Shown here: one piece after another, positions 1 to 7,733 of the stretch | Position numbering within the stretch: position 1 is the stretch's first letter | How the letters are laid out: every line of letters begins with the position of its first letter | NCBI GenBank assembly: GCA_938041505.1 | Contig: CALITC010000012.1 | Location: 1-34,587 of the forward strand | Source of the DNA: an uncultured Patescibacteria group bacterium | Lineage (GTDB): Bacteria; Patescibacteriota; JACMRA01 | Length of the DNA: 34,587 nucleotides | Direction of reading: 5' to 3' | Program-made: the position numbers and the translations under genes | Notes under the pieces: model-generated | What the model saw: only the letters and a program-made list of their open reading frames with translations | What the model was told of the DNA's origin: nothing | The model's database searches: none

Positions 1-129
1 GTAGAGCAAACCTTTGCACAGCTGATGAAATACAGAAGGCTCAATCTTAACTATGAGCGAACTGTGTCAAGCTTAGAAGCCTTTACCTTGCTAGCTGGGA
101 TTAGGAGGATACTTATGCGGTATTATTAA
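1..129 (+). CDS. C-terminal end of an IS5-family-type transposase (5' part outside window)
   Basis: The first 42 codons of the window are open in frame 1 and end at TAA 127-129. The translation contains VEQTFAQLMKYRRLNLNYER followed by a segment ending IRRILMRYY. This matches the conserved C-terminal end of IS5-type DDE transposases, usually of the form VERTFAWLxRYRRLxxDYE...AxIRLMLRR, in which the Glu of the Y-(2)-R-(3)-E signature lies just before the RTF/QTF residues. Only the tail is visible, so it cannot be said whether the element is intact. No terminal inverted repeat can be tested because the left end is missing. The gatD gene follows convergently 50 bp downstream. Confidence 0.7.
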   Translation, partial: VEQTFAQLMKYRRLNLNYERTVSSLEAFTLLAGIRRILMRYY

Positions 130-178
130 CTCAACAGGCTCATTGATGAATTCAAAATTCTTACTCCTTGTCTATTTC

Positions 179-934
179 CTAGAAGGATTGTAACTGCATA
201 TTTACCTTTTTGGCAATAGTGTCGTCGATATCGATTTTTTTTGTAATGCTTTTGCGCGCAAGCTGATTCTGTATAAACCAGTTAGCAAGGTCTGGATTCT
301 TAGGTAGGCATGAGCCGTGCAAGTATGTACCCACTGCGTTCTTGAAGACACAGCCTTCGTGTTCTTGGTTAGCATTGTTTCCAAACCCTGAGTTGACCTC
401 GCCTAGTGGGTGTTGGTTGTCGGCACTGACTCCAGATACAAATTCAGTTTGACCGCTATGATTCTCGAAGCCGACTAACTTGGTATCGCTTAGCCCTGGG
501 ATAAGACAGGATGTCACAAGATTGCCAATACACCTCTGCTTTACTTGCTCGCCCGGGGCCTGTGTCTCCACCGCAAACAAACCTAGGCCGGGAATTACCT
601 CTCCATCTCCAGTGATAAACTTTTTACCGAGGAGTTGATACCCGCCACAGATTGCGAGTAAGCCTACCCCATTGATGATATCTTGAAATAGCTTGGATTG
701 CTTGGATTGAAGGTCTCTGACTATTTTCATCTGGTCATTATCTTGTCCTCCTCCAATGAAGTACCAATCAGTTTTTTGCGGTAATTTTTCGCCAATATTT
801 ACCGGCTGGTATATTGGTTTTATTCCAAGCTTCTTGAGCCTGTATTGCATTGCAATTACGTTTCCCATATCGCCATATATATTCATTTCTTTGGGATATA
901 AGTGTGTAATATAAAAAGCCGGTTGCTGATTCAT
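179..934 (-). CDS. gatD: GatD-like type 1 glutamine amidotransferase (lipid II isoglutaminyl synthase, glutaminase subunit)
   Basis: This is a 251-residue class I glutamine amidotransferase of the CobB/CobQ-like kind. GatD releases ammonia from glutamine and passes it to MurT, which amidates D-Glu of lipid II. The visible evidence is an N-terminal HLYPKEMNIYGDMGNV motif typical of GatD, the nucleophile elbow LLAICGGYQLLG with Cys96, GFENHSG, and GTYLHGSCLPKNP with catalytic His206. The reading frame stays open upstream to 1111, but that would overlap msrA and add 59 unconserved residues, so the ATG at 934 was chosen. No Shine-Dalgarno is seen. GatD is normally encoded beside murT. Here the upstream neighbour is the divergent msrA and the downstream one is a transposase tail, so murT is not adjacent. 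Confidence 0.85.
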   Translation of the reverse strand: MNQQPAFYITHLYPKEMNIYGDMGNVIAMQYRLKKLGIKPIYQPVNIGEKLPQKTDWYFIGGGQDNDQMKIVRDLQSKQSKLFQDIINGVGLLAICGGYQLLGKKFITGDGEVIPGLGLFAVETQAPGEQVKQRCIGNLVTSCLIPGLSDTKLVGFENHSGQTEFVSGVSADNQHPLGEVNSGFGNNANQEHEGCVFKNAVGTYLHGSCLPKNPDLANWFIQNQLARKSITKKIDIDDTIAKKVNMQLQSF

Positions 935-1033
935 ATTTTTATAAAGATACAGTTTGTAAATGATGTCTAGTAGAATTCCATAACTTTTGTTGAGGCGTGC
1001 TGGATAACACTTCGGTCCCCGTAGGCTCAACTT

Positions 1034-1062
1034 TTGACAATCTTTGTGAATTATAGAAGAAT
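1034..1062 (+). promoter_or_regulatory. Putative msrA promoter (near-leaderless)
   Basis: A perfect TTGACA (1034-1039) is followed after 17 nt by AAGAAT (1057-1062, 4 of 6 match to TATAAT). The msrA ATG starts 8 nt later, so the transcript would have little or no 5' UTR. Confidence 0.5.
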
Positions 1063-1070
1063 ATGAATAT

Positions 1071-1592
1071 ATGAAATCAATTGTGTTAGGTGGAGGCTGC
1101 TTTTGGTGCACAGAGGCAATTTTTCAAAAAATTCCTGGAGTTATTCAGGTTACGTCTGGATATTCAGGGGGCAAAACTCAAGACCCAACGTACGACGATA
1201 TTTGTTCTGGCGACACAGGGCATGCTGAGGTGGTTAAGATTGACTATAACCCTGAAGAAATTGGCTTGAAAAAGCTTCTGCTGTTGTTTTTTAAGACTCA
1301 TGACCCAACTACTTACCACCGGCAAGGTGCTGATGTTGGTTCTCAGTATAGATCTATTATTCTCTATGAAGATGAAGAGCAAAGAGCAATTACAGAGAAC
1401 GCCATCGAAGATATTGCGCAAGCAGGTATTTACGATGAAGATATAGTGACCGAAGTGCTCCCACTTGATAAATTCTGGGAAGCAGAGGCGTATCATCAGG
1501 ACTTTTACGCTAAGAATCCAGGGTATGGCTATTGTTCGGTAGTGATCAATCCTAAGCTGAAGAAGCTTGAAGAAATTTTGGGTAAAATGTAG
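1071..1592 (+). CDS. msrA: Peptide methionine sulfoxide reductase MsrA
   Basis: This 173-residue enzyme reduces the S epimer of methionine sulfoxide in proteins, using a thiol relay. The N-terminus carries GGGCFWCTEAIF with the catalytic Cys10 of the GCFWC signature, followed by GYSGG, the conserved HAEVV segment (His51, Glu53) and YHRQGADVGSQYRS. The C-terminal part has the HQDFYAKNPGYGYC segment with Cys155 as the probable resolving cysteine. Length and domain order are normal for single-domain MsrA and no MsrB domain is fused. The gene stands alone between divergent gatD and the convergent hypothetical at 1641-2066. There is no signal peptide, so it is cytoplasmic. Confidence 0.95.
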   Translation: MKSIVLGGGCFWCTEAIFQKIPGVIQVTSGYSGGKTQDPTYDDICSGDTGHAEVVKIDYNPEEIGLKKLLLLFFKTHDPTTYHRQGADVGSQYRSIILYEDEEQRAITENAIEDIAQAGIYDEDIVTEVLPLDKFWEAEAYHQDFYAKNPGYGYCSVVINPKLKKLEEILGKM

Positions 1593-1617
1593 CCCTAAGT
1601 ATTATACTAATTAGGGC
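1592..1617 (+). terminator. Inverted repeat after msrA, possible weak terminator
   Basis: GCCCTAA (1592-1598) pairs perfectly with TTAGGGC (1611-1617) across a 12-nt loop that itself contains AGTA/TACT. The repeat begins at the last base of the msrA stop codon. No run of T follows, so its action as an intrinsic terminator is uncertain; it lies between converging genes. Confidence 0.4.
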
Positions 1618-1640
1618 AAGGTAATTTTACAGGTTATGGG

Positions 1641-2066
1641 TTAGTTTTGTTCTAGCTTTCTGCGAGTTTTGATTACCTCTTGAGCAGATTTAACATCTAT
1701 AAAATTTGGTTTGTCTTCCGCGTAAGTTTTGATTTTATTAAAGTCTTCATTCGTAAGCTCTAAGAGCAACCCTTCACCAAAAGGTATGTAAAATTCGTAA
1801 TGATTGCATATTTCCAAATTCAGATGCTTGTTTGGGTGAACTCGAATATTTTGAAGATTAATTATGCAAGAGCTCAAAGCAAGTAAAGGGTATTTGAACT
1901 CTCCTATGTTGGTTCGGATAACCTCATACCCTTCATCTGATAAAGAGACTTCATGCCCATCCGTGAGAAAAATTTTCCACCGCTTACCATCAATTACTGA
2001 TTCTGTTCTACGAATGTTATGGATCAAGTTAACCGAACAACCTGTCCCATCTTCAAGAAATATCAT
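1641..2066 (-). CDS. Hypothetical protein (141 aa)
   Basis: I do not recognise a family. The 141-residue protein starts MIFLEDGTGCSVNLIHNIRR. It is mixed alpha/beta in appearance, with no signal peptide or membrane segment. A central region (about residues 30-75) alternates hydrophobic strands with charged turns, and a charged, probably helical C-terminus ends RRKLEQN. An in-frame GTG at 2081 would add five residues; the ATG at 2066 was preferred. It is probably a single-gene unit read from a TTGACA box at 2134-2129 that overlaps the promoter of the divergent gene at 2164. It is likely cytoplasmic. Confidence 0.6.
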   Translation of the reverse strand: MIFLEDGTGCSVNLIHNIRRTESVIDGKRWKIFLTDGHEVSLSDEGYEVIRTNIGEFKYPLLALSSCIINLQNIRVHPNKHLNLEICNHYEFYIPFGEGLLLELTNEDFNKIKTYAEDKPNFIDVKSAQEVIKTRRKLEQN

Positions 2067-2127
2067 ATAGATACAACCCACTAGTTTTTAATACCGACTC
2101 ATATATGACTATTTTGTTTTTAAGCGA

Positions 2128-2134
2128 TTGTCAA
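2128..2134. promoter_or_regulatory. Overlapping divergent -35 elements
   Basis: TTGTCA on the plus strand (2128-2133) and TTGACA on the minus strand (2134-2129) occupy the same seven base pairs. The plus-strand box lies 36 nt before the ATG at 2164 with TACTGT after a 17-nt spacer. The minus-strand box serves the gene starting at 2066. The TTG of the plus-strand box could be mistaken for an upstream start codon of the quinone reductase gene. Confidence 0.45.
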
Positions 2135-2163
2135 TTATTATAACATATCTTACTGTTTTTAAT

Positions 2164-2745
2164 ATGAAAATCTTACTAATCTCCACCCACCCTCACCCTC
2201 AGAGATTTACCGGGAGGATTACAGAATGTTTTGTTGAATTGGCAAAACAGTCTGACGAACACCAGGTATTTGTTATGGACCTGTATAATTCGCAGTGGCA
2301 GCAACCATATTACGATTTTGCCTTGGAGAAAGATGAGGATTTTTTGGCGACACGTCAGAGGATTCAAGCTAAGATTGATTGGGCGGACCAACTAGTATTT
2401 GTTCACCCTCTGTGGTGGGGCGGTCAACCAGCAGTCTTGAAGAACTGGATCGACTGTAATATCACTTCTGGGTTTGCATTTAAGTACAATCGAAGACCTC
2501 AATGGCAGCGGAGACTGTGGCCACTTCCCATAGGATTACTTGCTGGCAAGACGGCTAAGTTGTTTATTACTGGAGATGGGCAATTTTGGGTTTACGCCCT
2601 GCTATTGATGCCGTTCATGAATATATATTTGTTATTCATATTTTTATACTGCGGTATACGTCCAGTCTCGATGAGGTACTTTGGCGGGATGCGCTGGCGA
2701 AGCGACACCAATAAGCAAAGAATCCTTGATAGCATTCGGCTCTAA
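2164..2745 (+). CDS. NAD(P)H dehydrogenase (quinone)/flavodoxin-fold oxidoreductase
   Basis: This is a 193-residue flavodoxin-fold protein of the NQO1/MdaB/YwrO/KefF superfamily, which uses FMN or FAD to pass two electrons from NAD(P)H to quinones. The N-terminal strand and phosphate loop read MKILLISTHPHPQRFTGRI. The family motif FVHPLWWGGQPAVLKNWID matches the usual FPLWWxxxPAxLKGWID. ITGDGQFW lies where the family has a cofactor-contact loop. The stretch FWVYALLLMPFMNIYLLFIF (residues about 140-160) is more hydrophobic than usual and may bind the membrane. The ATG at 2164 was chosen because the conserved fold begins there; the TTG at 2128 is part of a -35 box. The stop codon overlaps the T-run of the opposing terminator. 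Confidence 0.8.
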   Translation: MKILLISTHPHPQRFTGRITECFVELAKQSDEHQVFVMDLYNSQWQQPYYDFALEKDEDFLATRQRIQAKIDWADQLVFVHPLWWGGQPAVLKNWIDCNITSGFAFKYNRRPQWQRRLWPLPIGLLAGKTAKLFITGDGQFWVYALLLMPFMNIYLLFIFLYCGIRPVSMRYFGGMRWRSDTNKQRILDSIRL

Positions 2746-2767
2746 AAAAAACCTCCCTGAATGGGAG
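2744..2767 (-). terminator. Rho-independent terminator of the DUF6069-like gene
   Basis: On the minus strand CTCCC-ATTCA-GGGAG is followed by GG and eight T. It begins 5 bp after the stop codon of the gene at 2773-3204, and its T-run overlaps the stop of the convergent quinone reductase gene. Confidence 0.75.
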
Positions 2768-2772
2768 AGTGA

Positions 2773-3204
2773 TTATTGAGGAGTGTCCTTTATCATTATT
2801 GATTGCTTAGAGAGTTTTGTATAAGCCTGTATCATTACTACACCCACCACAACATGCATAAGATTGAGGACAATAAAGGTGCCTATGTTGCCGTCTTCTA
2901 TTCCTGCTGGATTCCAGAAACTAAGTAGTAAAACAAGGTACCCAATAATTGGAGTTACTTTGCCATGATTTTTGGAAAGTAGAGTAATTATCCAATAGAT
3001 TATTGCACTGATAATTACCCCGACTATGCTGGCAGAAATTACAGCAATTATCTGCACAGAAGCCCCAGTTGGCGCAGTATGCCCTTCCGGGAAAGCTCCT
3101 AAAATATCTCCGACAAAGAACAGAAATGCATTCACAATAACGATCGGGACCACTAGCTTAAGAGCGGTAGTAAAAATTTTTCCAATAGATGGTTTTGTAG
3201 TCAT
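2773..3204 (-). CDS. DUF6069-like four-helix membrane protein
   Basis: This 143-residue integral membrane protein has four predicted helices: about residues 14-35, 49-72, 83-98 and 107-126. An extracytoplasmic-looking loop (GAFPEGHTAPTGASVQ) follows the first helix. Size, helix spacing and the F(F)VGDxLGA...FPEGH-like loop resemble the DUF6069 family of unknown function, but this assignment is by eye only. It is a single-gene unit with a good promoter (3239-3211) ending 6 nt before the ATG and a clear terminator after the stop. Confidence 0.65.
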   Translation of the reverse strand: MTTKPSIGKIFTTALKLVVPIVIVNAFLFFVGDILGAFPEGHTAPTGASVQIIAVISASIVGVIISAIIYWIITLLSKNHGKVTPIIGYLVLLLSFWNPAGIEDGNIGTFIVLNLMHVVVGVVMIQAYTKLSKQSIMIKDTPQ

Positions 3205-3210
3205 GTATTT

Positions 3211-3239
3211 ATTTTATACAAGCTGGAAACGGCTGTCAA
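3211..3239 (-). promoter_or_regulatory. Leaderless promoter of the DUF6069-like gene
   Basis: TTGACA (3239-3234), a 17-nt spacer and TAAAAT (3216-3211) are followed by AAATAC and then the ATG at 3204. Transcription starting 7 nt after the -10 box would begin at the start codon itself. Confidence 0.65.
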
Positions 3240-3276
3240 TGTTAGATATAATAAGTTTTTATTAAGATTATCGTTT

Positions 3277-3486
3277 TTATAACCTGAGAGAGGTTATACT
3301 ATAGCCATCATGATATTCTGAAATATTTTTCGTAACGTTGACTTGTGTTAAATCTTTATTGCATCGAGATCCGTAATTATCATTACTAGAATTTGTATTA
3401 TCCGGTGCTGGTTTACAACCACTTAAAAGAAGTAAAGAAAGAATAAATGCTCTGGTAGTATTGTTATATTTTCCTGATTTAATCAC
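3277..3486 (-). CDS. Small putative lipoprotein (69 aa)
   Basis: No family is recognised. The N-terminus has basic residues (MIKSGKYNNTTR) followed by the hydrophobic stretch AFILSLLLLSGC. This ends in a lipobox LLSGC in which Cys24 would be acylated by Lgt and cleaved by signal peptidase II. The mature part is only about 46 residues, polar and Asn/Ser-rich at its start, with one further Cys. It lies alone between the DUF6069-like gene and the beta-CASP nuclease gene, all on the minus strand. The lipobox is the main reason to believe in this short frame. Confidence 0.55.
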   Translation of the reverse strand: MIKSGKYNNTTRAFILSLLLLSGCKPAPDNTNSSNDNYGSRCNKDLTQVNVTKNISEYHDGYSITSLRL

Positions 3487-3589
3487 TATTATTTCCTCAT
3501 GTACTGCAGTATAAACGATTTAGACGATTTAGCCCAACTCTTTAAAAAAGTCAAGAATTCTCCTATTTTTGTAGTTGTGATTTTCGATT

Positions 3590-5056
3590 TTATTTCCATA
3601 ATTCCACAATTTCTGAGAAGTGGGGCCAGTAGGTTTTTACTTTGGCTCCTAAGCGGGCGTGGATTTCTTTTTTGAAGCCTTGGACTTGGTCGGTTTCGCC
3701 GTGCATTAAGAAGATTGTTGGCGGGTTTTGGTCGGCTTTGGGAATATCTCTGACTATGCTGGACGCCCATTTTACTAGTTGCTTTTGGTCGGCGTGGGCT
3801 GAAAACTCGTTGATTTTGTGGTGTTCGATAGCTAGCTTATGGAACTTGCCTTCAATCTCTACCTCCTCTTCACTTTCTAATATTCTTCGACCAAGCGTTC
3901 CTTTGGCCATATAACCTACAATTATGAGTGAGGACTTCGGATCTTCTATGTAGAATTGCAAGTGCTTGAGGATTCTACCTCCGTTCATCATACCACTTCC
4001 GGCTATAATAATACAGGAGCGCTTATGTCCGTTGATGGACTTGGATTGATCTACGGTTTCGAGAATTGAGAGCTTCTTGTAGATAAGCGGGTTGGCTCGG
4101 TTTTTGATCTTGGATTTGATCTCTTTGTCGTACAATTCTGGGTGATCGAGCACCACATTAAGAACCTTGGAAGCCATCGGAGAGTCCAGATAGATCGGAA
4201 TATTCTTAATCTTACCTTCACGCATGAGCGAGACGATGTGATAGATTACTTCCTGGGCCCTCTCGACTGAGAACGAAGGAATGAGAATCTTGCCTTTGCG
4301 AGCGACTGTAGTGTTGATGATTTCACGAAGTCGCTGCTTGGGTTTGAGAACTGGGTGATTGCGATCTCCATACGTAGTCTCAGTGAAGATATGTGTTGTC
4401 TTTGGGAAGCAGCAAATCATTTCGGGGTCTTGAATAATCGGCTTATCAATATTCCCCAAATCACCTGAGAAAATTATATTGCGACCAGTAGAAATCTCAG
4501 TGATAACCACCGAAGCAGAGCCCAGAATATGCCCTGCGTCAAAAAATTCTACTTGGATATTTGGATGGATTTTGAATTTATCGTGGTATTCGTGAGTACG
4601 GAAACGCAACATGGTTTGCTCCACGTCGTGCGAGTCGTAGAGCTTACCAGTCCGCTCATTAAGCTTAGTTGCCGAAGCACGGATCTCACCAGTAAGCTCT
4701 GTTAATTCTGCCATCTCCCCTTCTCCGATATGCCGCGAAGCGTCGTGCATAACAATTTCGGCAATTTCTTTGGTAGCTTCAGTGGAATAGATACGACCTC
4801 CAAAGCCTTTGTTGACGAGCAATGGGATACGACCACAATGATCAAGATGGGCGTGAGTTAGGACAATAGCATCTAGTTTAGGCGCCTCGAAGAGAACTCT
4901 GGAGTTGATCTTGAAGAGGTTGAGACGGTTGCCCACCTGGAACATTCCAGAATCAACACAAAAGCGAAACTTACTCCCATTTTCGGCGGTATATTCGAGA
5001 TAGTATTGAGATCCAGTAACAGTGCGAGCTGCTCCACAAAATTGTACGGTTAACAT
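3590..5056 (-). CDS. Metallo-beta-lactamase/beta-CASP ribonuclease with RMMBL domain
   Basis: This 488-residue protein has the layout of beta-CASP RNases (CPSF73/YSH1-like, related to RNase J): metallo-beta-lactamase core, beta-CASP insert, then an RNA-specificity (RMMBL) motif. Zinc ligands visible are THAHLDHCGRIP (His68, His70, Asp72, His73), DAGHILGSA (His176) and IFSGDLG (Asp199). The beta-CASP part has IPIYLDSPMA and IIAGSGMMNGGRILKHLQ. The C-terminal part has EFSAHADQKQL and FLMHGETDQVQGF. It is expected to cut RNA in the cytoplasm. Start: the ATG at 5056 immediately precedes the conserved MLTVQFCGAARTVTGS strand. A strong promoter ends 6 nt upstream and its -10 box lies inside a 14-bp palindrome, suggesting repression. 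Confidence 0.93.
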   Translation of the reverse strand: MLTVQFCGAARTVTGSQYYLEYTAENGSKFRFCVDSGMFQVGNRLNLFKINSRVLFEAPKLDAIVLTHAHLDHCGRIPLLVNKGFGGRIYSTEATKEIAEIVMHDASRHIGEGEMAELTELTGEIRASATKLNERTGKLYDSHDVEQTMLRFRTHEYHDKFKIHPNIQVEFFDAGHILGSASVVITEISTGRNIIFSGDLGNIDKPIIQDPEMICCFPKTTHIFTETTYGDRNHPVLKPKQRLREIINTTVARKGKILIPSFSVERAQEVIYHIVSLMREGKIKNIPIYLDSPMASKVLNVVLDHPELYDKEIKSKIKNRANPLIYKKLSILETVDQSKSINGHKRSCIIIAGSGMMNGGRILKHLQFYIEDPKSSLIIVGYMAKGTLGRRILESEEEVEIEGKFHKLAIEHHKINEFSAHADQKQLVKWASSIVRDIPKADQNPPTIFLMHGETDQVQGFKKEIHARLGAKVKTYWPHFSEIVELWK

Positions 5057-5059
5057 ACT

Positions 5060-5091
5060 ACTAGTATACTAGTGTTTGTATTTATGGTCAA
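5060..5091 (-). promoter_or_regulatory. Leaderless promoter with palindromic operator for the beta-CASP nuclease
   Basis: TTGACC (5091-5086), 17 nt and TATACT (5068-5063) are followed by AGTAGT and the ATG at 5056. The perfect 14-bp palindrome ACTAGTATACTAGT (5060-5073) covers the -10 box, so a dimeric repressor bound there would block RNA polymerase. Confidence 0.65.
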
Positions 5092-5103
5092 AACTAACCA
5101 CCA

Positions 5104-7665
5104 CTACTCAATAACAAGGTTTGCACTAAAATTATAGAAATCGTAATCGTATGGTAATGACTGATTGCACCATATACTTAGCTCGTCATCTTTTACCAAG
5201 TTTATATTTACCGGACAGCTCGGTTGGTTAAGCCAAGCAGGAAAACCTGTATAGAGGCGCTTATCTTCGGTGAAGAATTCAGCTTTGAGTTGAGTAATTG
5301 GAGCTGAGCTCAATTTGGTACGCTGTAACTCTACTGATCCATTGTCAATTTTGAGATTTATGTTCAGGGGTAAATCGCTCCAAATATCTCTGCGCACACT
5401 AGTCGTTTTGAATTCTGAAGAATATTCTAATTCCGAAGGTTTGATCAACTCGTTGTAGCTATCTTTATCTAGCACTTCAATCTCTTTTGTGGCTAGAACT
5501 TCTGTTCCTTGAGTTGCGGTTATTGTATACTCTCCTGGAGCGATAGAATTAGGTAAATCAATATCAAACTCTGTAGATCGGCCAGTATCAGTTATAAGAA
5601 CGAGAGGTTTGCTGTATTTTAGTGTATCTGTATACACTTGCTCACCTTGATCGAGTATTTCTATCTCCACCTCCTCTACCTCTATCTTCTCTCGAGTTAA
5701 ATATATCTCTTGTGCCTCATTGCCTTGATTAAAATAAATATTGAATTTTGAGCCTTGTTCAACCGAAGAAGACCCTTCGAGCGAATACTCTAGGTCACGC
5801 CTAAAATCGTATTTATCCGCTGATTCCTGGCGACTCCAAACAGTCTTGTTGTCAAACTCCTCTAATAGAGAGTACTTCTTTTGGAGGGCATCATACGCAG
5901 GCTCTTTGATATTGTCTAACTTCGTAGCTACCACAACATCAACCTCTTTGGCATGTAAGATATCTACAAAAGTATTGAAATACTGAGGCTCTTTTTGCAT
6001 GCCGGCCAAGGTGTACATTTCTTGGGCATAGGTACCAAGTCCTCCTCCAAGAACCCAGCGCAACTTATCTTCACCGCGATCGTAATTATACTTCGAAGTG
6101 AATATTGCAAATTCACGCTGATCTATGTAAAACTCAGTATCGGTATACCATTCGAATATTTCGATCTGATCTTTATCAATAGAATCTAAAATAGACGCAA
6201 GTTCAGTGTCATATGGAAGGGTTTCTCTAATAGGGTCTTGCCAGCCAGCATTCACAAATATTGGTAAATATATGAGTAAGCCAGCTGATACAATGTTGAC
6301 TAAGCGAAAAGCACTTACTTTGTACGACTTAGCTTTAGCAGCGAGCCCATTGTATGCATAATTCGCTAATATTCCAAAAGCTACTAGGAAACTAAAAAAT
6401 CCGGTCAGCGGCAACCTCCATATTGTCCTTATTGCATTTAGTGGGTAATATAACTTATTTACCAATAAATATGGAAAGGGAACACTATAATATACTTTTT
6501 GCGGGCTTTTGAAGAATGGCCCTATTGATACGATATACAAAAAGACAAATACTAAACCATAGGTCAGAAATGTTCTGTGTTTGAGACTCTTGTTTTTTAT
6601 TGCTTTGATCAAAGCATAAATGATGACGGCACTTACTATGTAGAAGCCTACATTGGATAAAAAATCTGGATAGTTAAACGGCTTAATAGAGGTCTGTGCA
6701 ATTGACTCAATATACCTCCCTTCTTGAGGGCCATTTATCCTGATATATAATTTGGCAGCAGGGACAGCAATAATCCTGACAAATCCATAGCTTATAGTGT
6801 TAAATCCACCAGCAATCACAGCATTAATATCTCTAATTGAGTTAAGAGTAACACTTGCTTCAATGCTGCGCAATGCTACAGGTATAAGCAAACCTATTTG
6901 AGTAAGGGTTATACAGAGAATGGCAATCAGGGTGCGCCACAATACTTTTAGGTTTTTAATAATATGCGGTATCTGAAACATAGCCCAAGAGACCAATAAT
7001 AGCCCTGCAAATACAATAACATGCCATGTAGAGAATAGAATCGAAGCGAGGCTAACAGCATACACAATATACCATCCAAATACCTGTTTTTTTGATGATA
7101 ATGATCTTAGTAACTTCTCCAAAGATAGTATTATAAATGGCAAACCGAAATAGAGAAAGGCATGTAAATGCTGCGAATATAATATCTTATAGCCATGAGT
7201 AACGGGAATTAACTGCACTAGCGAAAAACTAAGCCATTTGTTGCCTGTGTAGTGCTTGATCAAGTAATACATCCCCACTTGTAGTACATAGAGATTGAAA
7301 AATATTAAGCCATTGAATGACGTAGTGAAATTCCCAGTAAGCTTGTAGAATGCGCCAAAAATTACACTTGGAAAATAGCTGAACTCGTTGGCTCCAATTG
7401 TCGAACCATACCAGGTGTATTGATTGATGTCAGGACTATACAACTCTCCATTAGACCAATCCAAAAGATTTTGAAAGTAGACTAGTACATTTTGGAATGA
7501 ACTTCCTCCTGTGGCTGTATGAGTTCCAAAATTATTGAAGATATTTGGATAAAGCCAGTACTTGTGAATAAGAAATGAACCAAGTATAACGAGCAATATT
7601 TCGACGATAGTTTTTAACCAAGGACTAAACTGGTAATTCTTTTTTCTTAAAGGGAGTGCGAACAT
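5104..7665 (-). CDS. Large polytopic membrane protein, GT-C/YfhO-like architecture
   Basis: This 853-residue protein has about 11-12 membrane helices in the first 480 residues. They begin with one at about 17-37, with an extracytoplasmic loop after it (about 38-95), and end near residue 475. A soluble extracytoplasmic part of about 375 residues follows, with a segment resembling a catalytic-partner domain (about 485-620) and beta-rich repeats (about 650-750). The many-helix N-terminus plus large exported C-terminus resembles GT-C type glycosyltransferases and YfhO-like proteins, which act on lipid-linked sugars at the outer membrane face. I see no decisive GT-C Asp/Glu pair, so the reaction is not assigned. 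It is one gene with its own promoter (7733-7705), 112 bp downstream of rpsO. Confidence 0.75.
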   Translation of the reverse strand: MFALPLRKKNYQFSPWLKTIVEILLVILGSFLIHKYWLYPNIFNNFGTHTATGGSSFQNVLVYFQNLLDWSNGELYSPDINQYTWYGSTIGANEFSYFPSVIFGAFYKLTGNFTTSFNGLIFFNLYVLQVGMYYLIKHYTGNKWLSFSLVQLIPVTHGYKILYSQHLHAFLYFGLPFIILSLEKLLRSLSSKKQVFGWYIVYAVSLASILFSTWHVIVFAGLLLVSWAMFQIPHIIKNLKVLWRTLIAILCITLTQIGLLIPVALRSIEASVTLNSIRDINAVIAGGFNTISYGFVRIIAVPAAKLYIRINGPQEGRYIESIAQTSIKPFNYPDFLSNVGFYIVSAVIIYALIKAIKNKSLKHRTFLTYGLVFVFLYIVSIGPFFKSPQKVYYSVPFPYLLVNKLYYPLNAIRTIWRLPLTGFFSFLVAFGILANYAYNGLAAKAKSYKVSAFRLVNIVSAGLLIYLPIFVNAGWQDPIRETLPYDTELASILDSIDKDQIEIFEWYTDTEFYIDQREFAIFTSKYNYDRGEDKLRWVLGGGLGTYAQEMYTLAGMQKEPQYFNTFVDILHAKEVDVVVATKLDNIKEPAYDALQKKYSLLEEFDNKTVWSRQESADKYDFRRDLEYSLEGSSSVEQGSKFNIYFNQGNEAQEIYLTREKIEVEEVEIEILDQGEQVYTDTLKYSKPLVLITDTGRSTEFDIDLPNSIAPGEYTITATQGTEVLATKEIEVLDKDSYNELIKPSELEYSSEFKTTSVRRDIWSDLPLNINLKIDNGSVELQRTKLSSAPITQLKAEFFTEDKRLYTGFPAWLNQPSCPVNINLVKDDELSIWCNQSLPYDYDFYNFSANLVIE

Positions 7666-7704
7666 AGGGATTTACTTGATCTAATCGCTGTATATTTGTA
7701 TTAG

Positions 7705-7733
7705 ACAATAACCATGAATATATATTTTGTCAA
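7705..7733 (-). promoter_or_regulatory. Promoter of the 853-aa membrane protein gene
   Basis: TTGACA (7733-7728), 17 nt, TATTGT (7710-7705). The -35 box is joined to the T-run of the rpsO terminator (TTTTTGACA). The leader to the ATG at 7665 is about 35 nt. Confidence 0.55.

Noticed and set aside
935-1111. N-terminal extension of the gatD frame
   Set aside because: It would overlap the msrA start, has no conserved residues, and the family N-terminus begins at ATG 934.
3489-3770. Minus-strand 93-codon frame
   Set aside because: It lies mostly inside the 3' end of the beta-CASP gene in another frame and is low-complexity Arg/Pro/Asn-rich, without any family features.
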